In this document: in pieces, positions 1 through 8,281 of the stretch | How the letters are laid out: every line of letters starts with the position of its first letter | Numbering within the stretch: the stretch's first letter is position 1 | DNA from: an uncultured Prevotella sp. | GTDB lineage: Bacteria > Bacteroidota > Bacteroidia > Bacteroidales > Bacteroidaceae | NCBI GenBank assembly: GCA_902497035.1 | Contig: CABVDL010000007.1 | Location: 1 to 46,975 of the forward strand | DNA: 46,975 nucleotides | Reading direction: 5' to 3' | The notes under the pieces: model-generated | Databases searched by the model: none | What the model was told of the DNA's origin: nothing | The model's input: only the letters and a program-made list of their open reading frames with translations | Made by a program: the position numbers and the translations under genes

Positions 1-159
1 TGTACATGATTTTCTGCTTCGTATCATCTGGAGATGGCAAGGCAATATGAGTCAGGACAAAGATAATCAATGATGACACTTCATCCAACCAAAGATGTAA
101 TGAAGTCAGGTGCAAAGCAGGTGGAGAGAAAATAGGCGAGGCCTCCCCGCCTTGATTTG
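1..159. other. non-coding sequence at the window edge
   Basis: No open frame with recognisable protein content is visible on either strand. The stretch is of mixed composition and leads directly into the hairpin array at 160. It could be the edge of a gene-free region continuing outside the window. Confidence 0.4.
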
Positions 160-339
160 ATTGCTCGAGTACTTCACCTAAAGTACTGCAGTAATTCGGC
201 TCAGATTACTCGAGTACTTCATATAGAATACTGCAGTAATTCGGCCCGGATTACTCGAGTACTTCGCCTAAAGTACTGCAGTAATTCGGCCCAGATTACT
301 CGAGTACTTCACATAGAGTACTGCAGTAATCCGGCCATA
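160..339. repeat. four tandem 45-bp units, each an imperfect palindrome
   Basis: Units lie at 160-204, 205-249, 250-294 and 295-339, exactly 45 bp apart. Each starts with ATT(A/G)CTCGAGTACTT and, after a 6-base loop, carries the arm AAGTACTGCAGTAAT or a close variant. The arms pair over about 15 bp with a mismatch where CTCGAG faces CTGCAG. Loops alternate: units 1 and 3 share a CCTA-type loop, and units 2 and 4 share an ATAG-type loop. The array is therefore also two copies of a 90-bp unit. Because 45 is divisible by three, one frame stays open through it as a 15-residue repeat, but I do not think it is translated. There are no CRISPR-like spacers. Confidence 0.85.
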
Positions 340-433
340 GTACTACTTTGAGCCTTATTTTATGCGCTCTGCGCAATTTTACGCGATAGCGATTTTGGTC
401 ATGTACAGGCTTGCCCCATAGGGGGGTGGTGCT
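340..433. other. intergenic, nothing recognised
   Basis: Short gene-free stretch between the hairpin array and the 3' end of the acetyltransferase. It has a small CCCC/GGGG palindrome near 414-424 without a T tract, so I do not call a terminator. Confidence 0.3.
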
Positions 434-1012
434 CTATGAGGAGGTAAAATCCCCTACTCTTCTGATGACCCGGCATGGGTTGCCGGCCGCCACCACCCCG
501 TCGGGAATGTCGCGGGTGACCACCGACCCGGCACCGATGGTCGTGTTGCTGCCGATGGTCACGCCGGGCAGTACCGTGACATTGCCGCCAAACCAGACGT
601 TGTCGCCCACATGAATGGGTTCGGCCCGTTGCAGGCAGGCGTTGCGCCGCTCTACGTCAATGGGATGGATGGCCGTATAGAAACTGCAGTTGGGACCGAC
701 GAACACATGGTCGCCGAAAGTCACCTCTGCCTCGTCAAGCACCGTGAGATTGAAGTTGGCAAAGAAATGCTTGCCCACCTTGATGTTGCAGCCATAGTCG
801 CAGTGCAGCGGCATGTTGACGTGAAGGCCCTCGCCCGCGGCGCCAAAGAATTTCGCCACCCGCCGGTTGCGCGCCTCGACATCACGGCTTGGCATGAAAT
901 TAATCTCGTCACATTCGTGCTGGCACTGCCGCAGAAACTTGATGAGTTCGGGGTCGTCGGCCTGATACCAGTCGCCGCTCAGCATCTGCTGGAAAATGGG
1001 TCTGTCTTTCAT
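434..1012 (-). CDS. sugar O-acetyltransferase (maltose/galactoside acetyltransferase type)
   Basis: The 192-residue protein is a left-handed beta-helix acetyltransferase of the Maa/LacA/NodL group, which moves acetyl from acetyl-CoA to a sugar hydroxyl in the cytoplasm. Residues 1-55 form the helical N-terminal Mac domain that precedes the hexapeptide repeats. The repeats fill about 75-180, with runs such as VGPNCSF, IGSNTTIGAGSVV and AAGNPCRVI. His116 in TAIHP is in the place of the family's catalytic histidine. Length is normal for the family. The natural acceptor cannot be read from sequence. It starts 70 bp after mfd ends, same strand and with no promoter seen, so it is probably the last gene of the dpm1-mfd transcript. 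Confidence 0.9.
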   Translation of the reverse strand: MKDRPIFQQMLSGDWYQADDPELIKFLRQCQHECDEINFMPSRDVEARNRRVAKFFGAAGEGLHVNMPLHCDYGCNIKVGKHFFANFNLTVLDEAEVTFGDHVFVGPNCSFYTAIHPIDVERRNACLQRAEPIHVGDNVWFGGNVTVLPGVTIGSNTTIGAGSVVTRDIPDGVVAAGNPCRVIRRVGDFTSS

Positions 1013-1082
1013 ATGCTGTCTTTTTAATCTGTCTTTCGGGCTTTACGGCAGTTTTTTCCAGTCAGCAATAGTCCGCTGTCCG

Positions 1083-4000
1083 TCAGCGCATGCTCTTCAG
1101 CACCGTGAGGGCCTCGGCCACGCTCGGCACATTGGCAATGCGGATGAGGCGATGGCCATGGACATCACGGAAATTGCAGCGCCGCGGGTTGCCCATCACG
1201 TAGTCGATGATGCGGCCGAAGGTCTTGCTCTGATAGAACGGCGAGTCCTGGTTGGAGACAAACTGCATGCTCATCGTGCCTTGCTTGAGGATGATTTTCT
1301 CGCAGCCCAACTGGCGGCCGAGCTTTCGCAGCAGCACCACGCGCATGAGTTCCTCACCCTGCGGCGGCACGGCGCCGAAGCGGTCGATGAGCCGCTGGCG
1401 ATAGGCCTTCAGGTCGTCCTCGCTCCCGATGTTGTCGAGCTCGCGGTAGAGCAGCATGCGCTCGGCACTGCCCGGCACATAGGTGTCGGGGAAGAACATC
1501 TCAAGGTCGCTCTCGACGGAGCAGTCGTCAACGAAGTCCTCGCCCGAGAGCTCGCGTCCCTGCCTGATGTCGTCCTGGTAGAGGTCCTGGAACTCATCAT
1601 TCTTCAGCTCAGTCACGGCCTGCGACAGAATTTTCTGATAAGTCTCATAGCCCAGGTCCTCCATGAAGCCGCTCTGCTCGGCACCAAGCAGGTTGCCGGC
1701 GCCGCGGATGTCGAGGTCCTGCATGGCGAGGTTGAAGCCGCTGCCGAGGTCGGAGAACGTCTCCAGGGCCTCCAGACGGCGGCGCGCCTCGGGCGTGAGC
1801 ACGCTGCGCGGCGGCGCGAGCAGGTAGCAGAAAGCCTTGCGGTTGCTGCGCCCCACGCGGCCGCGCATCTGATGAAGGTCGGACAGGCCGAAGTGGTGCG
1901 CGTCGTTGACGATGATGGTATTGGCGTTGGGGATGTCGATGCCGTTCTCCACAATGGTCGTCGAGAGCAGCACGTCGTAATCGTAGTTGATGAAGCCCAT
2001 GATGATTTTCTCCAGCTCCTCCGGCGGCATCTGTCCGTGTCCGATGGCCACACGGCAGTCAGGCACGTACTGACGGATGAGCTCCGCGATATGCGTCAGG
2101 CCCGAGATACGGTCGCTGACGAAGAACACCTGCCCGCCCCGGCTCATCTCAAAGTTGATGGCATCGGCGATGACCTCGTGGCCGAACGTGCAGAGTTCGG
2201 TATGAATGGGATAACGGTTGGGCGGCGGCGTGCGCATGATGCTCATGTCGCGGGCTCCCATGAGCGAGAACTGCAGGGTGCGGGGAATGGGTGTGGCCGA
2301 CATCGTAAGCGTATCGACATTGGTCTTGAGCTTGCGCAGCTTCTCCTTGGTGGACACGCCGAACTTCTGCTCCTCGTCGATGATGAGCAGGCCGAGGTCG
2401 TGCCACTTCACGGTCTTGCTGATGAGCTTGTGGGTGCCGATGAGAATGTCGATGCGGCCATTGGCCAGGTCGTCCATCACCTGCCGTGTCTGCTTGGCAG
2501 TCCGCGCACGCGAAAGGTAATCCACCCTGACGGGGAAGTTGGAGAGCCGCTTGCGGAATGTCTGGAAATGCTGATAGGCCAGCACCGTCGTCGGCACGAG
2601 CACTGCCGTCTGCTTGCCGTCGCAGGCCGCCTTGAAGGCCGCGCGTATGGCCACCTCTGTCTTGCCGAAGCCCACGTCGCCGCAGATGAGGCGGTCCATC
2701 GGGACGGCGCGCTCCATGTCAGCCTTCACGTCCTGCGTGGCCTTGAGCTGGTCGGGCGTGTCCTCATAGAGGAAGCTGGCCTCCAGCTCATGCTGCATGA
2801 AATTGTCGGGCGAGAAGGCGAAACCCTTCTCGTGGCGCCGCTTGGCGTAGAGCCTGATGAGGTCGCGGGCAATGTCCTTAATCCTGGTCTTGGTCTTCTC
2901 CTTGAGCCGCTCCCACGCGCCGGTGCCAAGCGTGCTGAGCCTTGGCGGCTCGCCTGTGTCCGACCGGCGGTACTTGGATATCTTGTAGAGCGAATGGATG
3001 GAGACATCCACCTTGTCGTTGTGCTGGTAGATGATGCGTATCACCTCCTGCGTGCCTCCGCCGGCGGCCGGCACCTTGATGAGGCCGCCGAACTTGCCTA
3101 TGCCGAAGTCGACGTGGACGATATAGTCGCCGGGCTGCATCTCCTGCAGCTCCTTCATGGTGATGGCCACCTTGCCCGACCGCGCCTTGTCCGACTTGAT
3201 GCTGTACTTGTGGAAGCGGTCGAAAATCTGATGGTCGGTGAAGCAGCACATCTTCATGTCGTCGTCGATGAAGCCCTCATGCACCGTGCGGCTGACGGGA
3301 ATGAAAGGAATGGCGTCGTGCATGGGCTGAGCCTGGCTGCCTGCGCCGTCCATCTCGTTGAAGATGTCACGCAGACGCTGCTGCTGCTTCTCGCTGTTGG
3401 CAAGGATATAGACCTTGTAACCTTGTAGGATATAGTCGGAGAGCGTCTGCCGGAGCAGCTCAAAGTTCTTGTGGAACAGCGGCTGCGGTTTGGTGTGGCA
3501 CGTGATGGTGGCCTCGCCCTCGTTGGGCTTCAGCGACGGCAGCGGGCGCCGACTCTCCCCGCCGCCAAGGCACACCCACTGCATGCGGCAGAGGCCGTCG
3601 GCGATGAGCGTAGGCCTGCAAAGCGCCGACTCACGGCTCATCTGCTCGCGTATCTGACGCTGCTCAAGCTCGGTGGCACCCTCCATGCGCTCCGTCATGG
3701 CCTGCGACGAGAAGCCCTCGTTATAGGTGCGCTCAATGATGTCGTAGAGATAATGGTAGTCCTTCATCACGACCACCGTGCCGGAGGACAGAAAGTCGGT
3801 GAAAGGAACTTTCTCTGAGGATGCTCCCGCCAGCTCCGGCACAATCTCAACGCTCTGCTTCCGGTCCTTCGACAGCTGGTCGTCGACGGTGAACGTGCGT
3901 ATGGTGTCAATCTCATCGCCGAAGAAGTCGACACGGAACGGCAGCTCGCTGCTGTAGGAGAAAATGTCGATGATGCTGCCGCGCACGGCAAACTGTCCCG

Positions 4001-4523
4001 GCTCATAGACGTAGTCGACCTCCTTGAAGCCGATGTCGCGCAGCCGGTGCGCCAGCGTAGTCATCTCCACGGTCTGCGACTCGCGCAGCGTGATGCGCCG
4101 GTCGTCGAGATGATGCTGTGAGACCACCAGTTCGGCCAGGGCCTCGGGATAGGTGACGATGGCCCCTCCTTGCCCGTCGCCGCTCTCCCCGCGCGCGGCA
4201 AGCCATGCCAGCACCTCAGTGCGGGCTATCTCGTTGGCGGCATCGCGCTGGCCGTATTTCACGGCGCGGCGGTAGCTTGAGGGGAAGAACAGCGCGCCGT
4301 CGAGGTCGTTGTAGAGATAGCCGGCCTCATCGGCATCGTCGCAAACGAAAAGCACCAGGCGCGGGGCCAGCTTTCTGATGACCGAGGCGAAGAGCAGGGG
4401 GACGGAAGAAGCCACAAGCCCCTGGAGAAACACGCGTCTCACAGAATGTTTCTCCAAGGCATCAATCAGCGCACCTGCCTGGGGCAGGTGGCCGTAAAAA
4501 GTCTGTAAGTCGTTGAAAGTCAT
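1083..4523 (-). CDS. mfd: transcription-repair coupling factor Mfd
   Basis: At 1146 residues it matches full-length Mfd. Mfd recognises RNA polymerase stalled at DNA damage, pushes it off with an ATP-driven translocase and recruits UvrA. The UvrB-like N-terminal part covers about 1-350. The RNA polymerase interaction module follows near 469 (GDYIVHVDFGIGKFGG). The RecG-type motor has Walker A GDVGFGKTE near 618, the DEEQ box near 716 and motif III SATPIPRTL. The TRCF domain occupies the C-terminus. No motor motif is missing. The upstream gene, the dpm1-like glycosyltransferase, ends 35 bp before this start, so the two probably share the promoter at 5336-5343. Confidence 0.97.
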   Translation of the reverse strand: MTFNDLQTFYGHLPQAGALIDALEKHSVRRVFLQGLVASSVPLLFASVIRKLAPRLVLFVCDDADEAGYLYNDLDGALFFPSSYRRAVKYGQRDAANEIARTEVLAWLAARGESGDGQGGAIVTYPEALAELVVSQHHLDDRRITLRESQTVEMTTLAHRLRDIGFKEVDYVYEPGQFAVRGSIIDIFSYSSELPFRVDFFGDEIDTIRTFTVDDQLSKDRKQSVEIVPELAGASSEKVPFTDFLSSGTVVVMKDYHYLYDIIERTYNEGFSSQAMTERMEGATELEQRQIREQMSRESALCRPTLIADGLCRMQWVCLGGGESRRPLPSLKPNEGEATITCHTKPQPLFHKNFELLRQTLSDYILQGYKVYILANSEKQQQRLRDIFNEMDGAGSQAQPMHDAIPFIPVSRTVHEGFIDDDMKMCCFTDHQIFDRFHKYSIKSDKARSGKVAITMKELQEMQPGDYIVHVDFGIGKFGGLIKVPAAGGGTQEVIRIIYQHNDKVDVSIHSLYKISKYRRSDTGEPPRLSTLGTGAWERLKEKTKTRIKDIARDLIRLYAKRRHEKGFAFSPDNFMQHELEASFLYEDTPDQLKATQDVKADMERAVPMDRLICGDVGFGKTEVAIRAAFKAACDGKQTAVLVPTTVLAYQHFQTFRKRLSNFPVRVDYLSRARTAKQTRQVMDDLANGRIDILIGTHKLISKTVKWHDLGLLIIDEEQKFGVSTKEKLRKLKTNVDTLTMSATPIPRTLQFSLMGARDMSIMRTPPPNRYPIHTELCTFGHEVIADAINFEMSRGGQVFFVSDRISGLTHIAELIRQYVPDCRVAIGHGQMPPEELEKIIMGFINYDYDVLLSTTIVENGIDIPNANTIIVNDAHHFGLSDLHQMRGRVGRSNRKAFCYLLAPPRSVLTPEARRRLEALETFSDLGSGFNLAMQDLDIRGAGNLLGAEQSGFMEDLGYETYQKILSQAVTELKNDEFQDLYQDDIRQGRELSGEDFVDDCSVESDLEMFFPDTYVPGSAERMLLYRELDNIGSEDDLKAYRQRLIDRFGAVPPQGEELMRVVLLRKLGRQLGCEKIILKQGTMSMQFVSNQDSPFYQSKTFGRIIDYVMGNPRRCNFRDVHGHRLIRIANVPSVAEALTVLKSMR

Positions 4524-4558
4524 TGCAGGCAGGTTATTTTATCATTCCCACCGGCCGG

Positions 4559-5314
4559 TCAATTGTCTGCGGGCAGCTTCGGGTACTTCCTGAACCAGCC
4601 GTCCCAGCGCAGGCGCATCACGCCAAAGAACGCCTCGCTGAAGATGCCGCCGCTCATCTTGCTCGTTCCCTCGCGGCGGTTGACAAACACCACCGAAACC
4701 TCCTTGATATTGAAGCCAATCTTGTAGGCGGTGTATTTCATCTCAATCTGGAAGGCGTAGCCCTTGAAGCGGATCTTGTTGAGGTCGATGGTCTGCAGCA
4801 CACGGCGGCGGTAGCAGACGAAGCCTGCGGTGGTGTCGTGGACGCTGATGCCCGTGACGAGGCGCACATACTGCGAGGCGAAATAGCTCATCAGCACGCG
4901 GCCCATGGGCCAGTTGACCACATTGACACCCTGGATGTAGCGGGAACCCACGGCCACGTCGCCGCCCTCGTCGTGGCAGGCGGCATAGAGCCGCGGCAGG
5001 TCGTTGGGATTGTGGCTGAAGTCGGCGTCCATCTCAAAGATGTACTCGTAGTCGTGCTCCAGCGCCCATTTGAAACCTGTGATATAGGCCGTGCCCAGTC
5101 CCTGCTTGCCGCTGCGCTCAATGAGGAAGAGGCGGTCGGCAAACTCGTCACGCTGCAGCCGTTTCACGATGCCGGCCGTGCCGTCGGGGCTGCCGTCGTC
5201 AATCACAAGAATATGGAAGCATTTCTCCAGCCCAAACACGGCCCGGATGATATTCTCCATATTCTCCCTCTCGTTATACGTAGGGATGATAACTATAGAA
5301 TCACTCGCATGCAT
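4559..5314 (-). CDS. polyprenol-phosphate mannosyltransferase-like GT2 glycosyltransferase
   Basis: The 251-residue cytoplasmic GT-A enzyme resembles the catalytic domain of dolichol/polyprenol phosphomannose synthase. It would transfer a sugar from a nucleotide donor to a polyprenyl phosphate. Visible motifs are IPTYNERENMENII at the N-terminus, DDGSPDGT at about 39-46 and the metal-binding DAD at 96-98 (DADFSHNP). There are no C-terminal membrane helices, so it is the short, soluble form. I choose ATG 5314 (MHASDSIVIIP) because an in-frame extension to 5362 would run across the promoter and a terminator-like hairpin. It is the first gene of the unit that continues into mfd. Sugar and lipid specificity are not shown by the sequence. 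Confidence 0.9.
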   Translation of the reverse strand: MHASDSIVIIPTYNERENMENIIRAVFGLEKCFHILVIDDGSPDGTAGIVKRLQRDEFADRLFLIERSGKQGLGTAYITGFKWALEHDYEYIFEMDADFSHNPNDLPRLYAACHDEGGDVAVGSRYIQGVNVVNWPMGRVLMSYFASQYVRLVTGISVHDTTAGFVCYRRRVLQTIDLNKIRFKGYAFQIEMKYTAYKIGFNIKEVSVVFVNRREGTSKMSGGIFSEAFFGVMRLRWDGWFRKYPKLPADN

Positions 5315-5335
5315 AGTCGAATGTATTATATAATG

Positions 5336-5343
5336 CAAAGTTA
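5336..5343 (-). promoter_or_regulatory. -7 box upstream of the dpm1-like gene and mfd
   Basis: On the minus strand this reads TAACTTTG, matching the Bacteroidota -7 consensus TAnnTTTG, 21 bp before ATG 5314. The -33 position falls within the loop of the hairpin at 5346-5386 and has no TTTG. Confidence 0.6.
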
Positions 5344-5345
5344 AG

Positions 5346-5386
5346 AAAAAAAGCAGATACATTTACCTACTGCATCTGCTTTTTTT
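5346..5386. terminator. terminator-like hairpin with A/T flanks, usable in both directions
   Basis: The arms at 5346-5358 and 5374-5386 pair perfectly over 13 bp: seven A then GCAGAT, against ATCTGC then seven T. Either strand gives a GC-containing stem followed by a U run. It most likely ends minus-strand transcription coming from the T9SS gene. It also occupies the -33 region of the promoter for the dpm1-like gene. Confidence 0.7.
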
Positions 5387-5485
5387 ATCTGAACGATTTA
5401 GTTAAAGATGGTGTTCCCGATAAAACTTGTACTTGGAGAGGCGTGTTCTAATAAAATCGACAAAGCAATGAGTTTCTGTGCCCCT

Positions 5486-5650
5486 CTATTTGGCAAATTT
5501 AACTGACTTACTTGTAATCCCCGACTTTAAAACTAAAATATAAGATCCTTTAGCCAATTCACTAATTCCTATCTTAGTATTTTTGTCTTTCAGTACACCT
5601 TCTTTCACCTGAATGACTGATGAAGGTGACGTGGAATAGATTGCGTAATT
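5486..5650 (-). pseudogene. second T9SS sorting-domain remnant, in frame behind a stop codon
   Basis: Directly after the TGA stop of the T9SS gene (5651-5653), the same reading frame continues for 54 codons to a TAG at 5486-5488. The translation begins NYAIYSTSPSSVIQVKEG, includes ISELAKGSYILVLKSG and ends SKSVKFAK. That is the distal half of a type A T9SS C-terminal domain (…L.KG.YI..…K..K). Its first beta strands are missing and it has no start of its own. It is either a leftover from recombination that swapped sorting domains or part of a formerly longer gene. Codon use is as AT-rich as the adjacent gene. Confidence 0.65.
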
Positions 5651-6733
5651 TCATTTTATTATTATTTTACATGTTAGAAAAAAACCTGTATTAGTTATAG
5701 CCTTTACATAATACAACCCCTTTGGTAAGGCTGGCACATCAATGCTATCCAATACCGTAGAGCTGAATACGAGTCGGCCATCAAAAGAATATATCATTAT
5801 GGGAATATTATGAATATTATTATTAACACATATTCTGTTATTTCTATAAGAAATTGAGAGAATATTATCAGACTTCACATTATTAACTCTCGTATATCGG
5901 TCATAATACTTTTTTAATGAAGAAATCACATTAGTATCATTAATTAGTTTTGTTGTGTTTATTGCATCTTTAGAATCAACATCGCCATAATCATTATAAC
6001 TATATATTTTGTAGAATTCTCCCCAATCTGCATCATTATACTTAAATGAGAATACTCCATTATTCGCTGAGAATGCGCAATAATTTTCCAAGTAATCCAT
6101 AGGAAGAACTAATTTACTTGCCCAATTATACATTGGACACGTATTTGCGAAAATACTATCAGATACAAACCGTTGTAAGCAACACCCTTTCATTAAGTAT
6201 GAACTAAATTCCACAGAAAGTTTAGCCGACTGCTGGTACCAATTGTATTCATAATCGAATTCGCCTTTCAGTTCAGCTCTAATAATTTTTGGTCTAGACG
6301 GTAAAACATTCAAATATAACGATATGCTATCCAAGGCAACTGCCCCTTTGTACAAATGAACAACAGCATGTGTATAGACCAAAGAATCACTTTCATGCTC
6401 AATGCGCTTACTATAACTATTATTGAAAGAACTAAAGGAACTAAACAACTGGGGTGTTATTGAAAAGCCAAAATTTTCACCAATTACGCACTGTTTCATT
6501 AAAGCATCATATAAATTACCTTTCAAATATTCATTCATCTCTACACATACATCCCAGCACAAGCTATTTTCATTATCAATATTATTGACTTTGAAGGACA
6601 ATGAATCTCCATCATGGAATACATAATCTCCCTTAACCACGTCTCTATTATTAACAAGAATGCATCTGTCTATAACTTGTGCTTTAGATAATATAGGACA
6701 AATAAATAACATTATAACGATAAAATATTTCAT
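5651..6733 (-). CDS. secreted protein with T9SS type A C-terminal sorting domain
   Basis: The 360-residue protein has a signal peptide, MKYFIVIMLFICPILSKAQ. Its C-terminal 70 residues look like a type A T9SS sorting domain, with IMIYSFDGRLVF, LPKGLYYVKA and a final KIIIK. Such domains carry cargo through the outer membrane and are cleaved or exchanged at the surface. The middle of the protein matches nothing I recognise, and no catalytic motif is evident. The frame is open upstream to 7003, but that part overlaps transposase debris and lacks a signal peptide, so I start at ATG 6733. ATG 6820 is a possible alternative, close below the -7 box. The gene is far more AT-rich than its neighbours, which suggests transfer. 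Confidence 0.75.
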   Translation of the reverse strand: MKYFIVIMLFICPILSKAQVIDRCILVNNRDVVKGDYVFHDGDSLSFKVNNIDNENSLCWDVCVEMNEYLKGNLYDALMKQCVIGENFGFSITPQLFSSFSSFNNSYSKRIEHESDSLVYTHAVVHLYKGAVALDSISLYLNVLPSRPKIIRAELKGEFDYEYNWYQQSAKLSVEFSSYLMKGCCLQRFVSDSIFANTCPMYNWASKLVLPMDYLENYCAFSANNGVFSFKYNDADWGEFYKIYSYNDYGDVDSKDAINTTKLINDTNVISSLKKYYDRYTRVNNVKSDNILSISYRNNRICVNNNIHNIPIMIYSFDGRLVFSSTVLDSIDVPALPKGLYYVKAITNTGFFLTCKIIIK

Positions 6734-6859
6734 TTTAGGAGCTGTTTTAATAGCCATGGCTATTAAAGAGGAACTATATAACATAGTTTTAGGAATAGTT
6801 ACTTTTTCTATCAAATTCATATTTCTTTTGCTGTAATTGGTTATCATATTGGTTTGGTG

Positions 6860-6867
6860 CAAAAATA
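6860..6867 (-). promoter_or_regulatory. possible -7 box for the T9SS cargo gene
   Basis: The minus strand reads TATTTTTG, which fits TAnnTTTG. No TTTG is visible 19-20 bp upstream, and in AT-rich DNA such an 8-mer can occur by chance. Confidence 0.35.
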
Positions 6868-6962
6868 ATACTTTTTTTCTAATATAAAAGAATAATACTA
6901 AGTTTTTTCCATAGATACGGCACTTTCTTTTGGATATTGACTGACACAGTACGGTTATTGCT

Positions 6963-7262
6963 TTTTCGGCGTAGCCGATAAAGTCAGTGGAGATGCACGC
7001 CACCCACAGTCTTTATCCACTATACCAGGCCTAGTTTAAAAAATGGTACGGCAAAGTAGCCGAATGCACGTTGCGAGAAGTGAAGTCCGTTCGTGACACA
7101 ATCAAGTTCTATGAGGACGAGATACTTAACTATTTTATTGCAAGACAGACCAACGCCTCAGCAGAGTCGCTCAACTCCCAAATTAAGTGCTTCCGTGCAC
7201 AAGTGAAAGGTGTTAGCGACATACCGTTCTTCATGTATCGTGTGTCAGCGGTTTTGGGTTAG
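6963..7262 (+). pseudogene. C-terminal remnant of a DDE transposase (ISL3-like group)
   Basis: The frame ending at 7262 reads FYEDEILNYFIARQTNASAE, followed by a stretch with SLNSQIKCFRAQVKGV and FFMYRVSAVLG. This is the ending typical of Bacteroidota transposases in which NA.AES.N.KI..FR...GV.D..FF follows the last catalytic Glu region. Going back in frame, related residues (SLYPLYQA and KKWYGKVAE) are interrupted by a TAG at 7032-7034, and nothing convincing remains before about 6963. The catalytic core and the left end are gone. No copy is present elsewhere in the window, so the element is a dead fragment. Family assignment is from the C-terminus only. Confidence 0.7.
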
Positions 7263-7433
7263 CAGGGCGCGCACCCATCCGCAGGTTTGTCGGGTGCGCC
7301 AATAAATCTCAAAGCGTCAAACTTGTGTTAAATGAAAATTCCCTATCCATAGAGGGAAATATCTTCACAAATTGATTTTTCCATAATATTGAAGAAGAAT
7401 GCGTCATCAATGTAAAACAATAATGCCTAATGT
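7263..7433. repeat. intergenic with a GC-rich hairpin at 7269-7299, possible insertion-sequence end
   Basis: GCGCACCC (7269-7276) pairs perfectly with GGGTGCGC (7292-7299) a few bases after the transposase stop. It may be the terminal palindrome of the vanished insertion sequence or a terminator lacking a strong U run. The rest of the interval is AT-rich and shows nothing else. Confidence 0.4.
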
Positions 7434-8192
7434 TTATTGGTCATCATTTCTGACGAAGCCCTGATATTCCGGCACGAGGCCTGACATCACCGCCTTGTAG
7501 CTCTCGTCCTTGAGGTAGTCGATGTTGTCTCTGCCCTTTCCGATGGGCCTGATGGGCTTGTGGATAGTGAGCTTGAGCGGATGCCAGTTGACGAAGTGCC
7601 AGTCTTTCATGCGCGGCATCACGTTGAATGAGCCGTTGATGGTCAGTGGGCAGACCGGCAACTGCAGCTCGTCGGCGAGCATGAACGGGCCACGGCGGAA
7701 GAAACCCATGTGCCCCGTGAATGTTCGTGCGCCCTCTGGGAAGACCACTACCGACATGCCCTCTCTCAAAATCTCACGGGCCTGGTCGTAGGTCTTGCGT
7801 ATCTTTGACGGGCCGCGCTTGTCAACGAAGATCTGATGAGAGCAGCGGCAGGCAACGCCCACAATGGGAATGGCTCCCAGCTCGCGCTTCATCATCCACT
7901 TGAAATTGCGGTGCAGGAAGCCATAGATAAGGAATATGTCGAACGCTCCCTGGTGGTTGGCCACAAAGACATAGCTCTGCTTGGGGTCGAGATTTTCCCT
8001 GCCCTCGACCTTTACAGGCAAAAACAGCAGGCGCACCACAAGCCACGACCACCACTGGCCGGGGTAATAGCCCCAAAAATGGCCGTTGCCGATAATACAG
8101 CCCAACGCACAGAAAGTACCGGCAAGAATGGTACAGACCAGGAAGATGGGAAGAGCGACAAACAGTTGATAAAGGCGATAGAGGTATTTCAT
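7434..8192 (-). CDS. plsC: 1-acyl-sn-glycerol-3-phosphate acyltransferase (PlsC family)
   Basis: PlsC adds the second acyl chain to lysophosphatidic acid at the inner membrane, giving phosphatidic acid. The 252-residue protein starts with a hydrophobic segment (about 4-35) and has the two family signatures: the HX4D box NHQGAFD at about 79-85 and the substrate motif FPEGART near 155. I prefer ATG 8192 (MKYLYRLYQLF). The frame stays open up to a TTG at 8285, but that extension is a low-complexity, basic and polar stretch unlike the family. It ends the unit that begins at divIC or at the DUF4369 gene, 89 bp behind the phosphoesterase. Confidence 0.9.
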   Translation of the reverse strand: MKYLYRLYQLFVALPIFLVCTILAGTFCALGCIIGNGHFWGYYPGQWWSWLVVRLLFLPVKVEGRENLDPKQSYVFVANHQGAFDIFLIYGFLHRNFKWMMKRELGAIPIVGVACRCSHQIFVDKRGPSKIRKTYDQAREILREGMSVVVFPEGARTFTGHMGFFRRGPFMLADELQLPVCPLTINGSFNVMPRMKDWHFVNWHPLKLTIHKPIRPIGKGRDNIDYLKDESYKAVMSGLVPEYQGFVRNDDQ

Positions 8193-8281
8193 TGTTCTAT
8201 GGGGAGTTGGGATGGATGTATGACGTAAACGGGATAATCTGGATGGATGGGACTGGTGATGATGAAATGTCGAGGAGGCGG

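Noticed and set aside
160..339. The repeat array as a CRISPR
   Set aside because: Units are contiguous with no unique spacers, are palindromic over nearly their whole length, and no cas gene is nearby.
157..351. A 64-codon protein made of 15-residue repeats across the hairpin array
   Set aside because: The frame is open only because the period is a multiple of three. There is no ribosome binding site, promoter or known family, and the DNA palindromes explain the sequence better.
1..407. TGTACATGA at 1-9 and its reverse complement at 399-407 as ends of a mobile element
   Set aside because: A 9-base match containing the palindrome TGTACA is expected at about this frequency by chance, and the flanks diverge at once.
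996..3428. An 810-codon open frame on the plus strand
   Set aside because: It is antisense to mfd. High GC at third positions keeps the opposite frame open. Its translation is rich in His, Ala and Val without domain patterns.
5402..5485. A third coding remnant in the same frame after the TAG at 5486
   Set aside because: The 27 open codons match no sorting-domain or other pattern and are short enough to be chance.
6734..7003. N-terminal extension of the T9SS cargo protein
   Set aside because: The extra 90 residues overlap transposase debris, have no signal peptide and would bury a clear signal sequence inside the protein.
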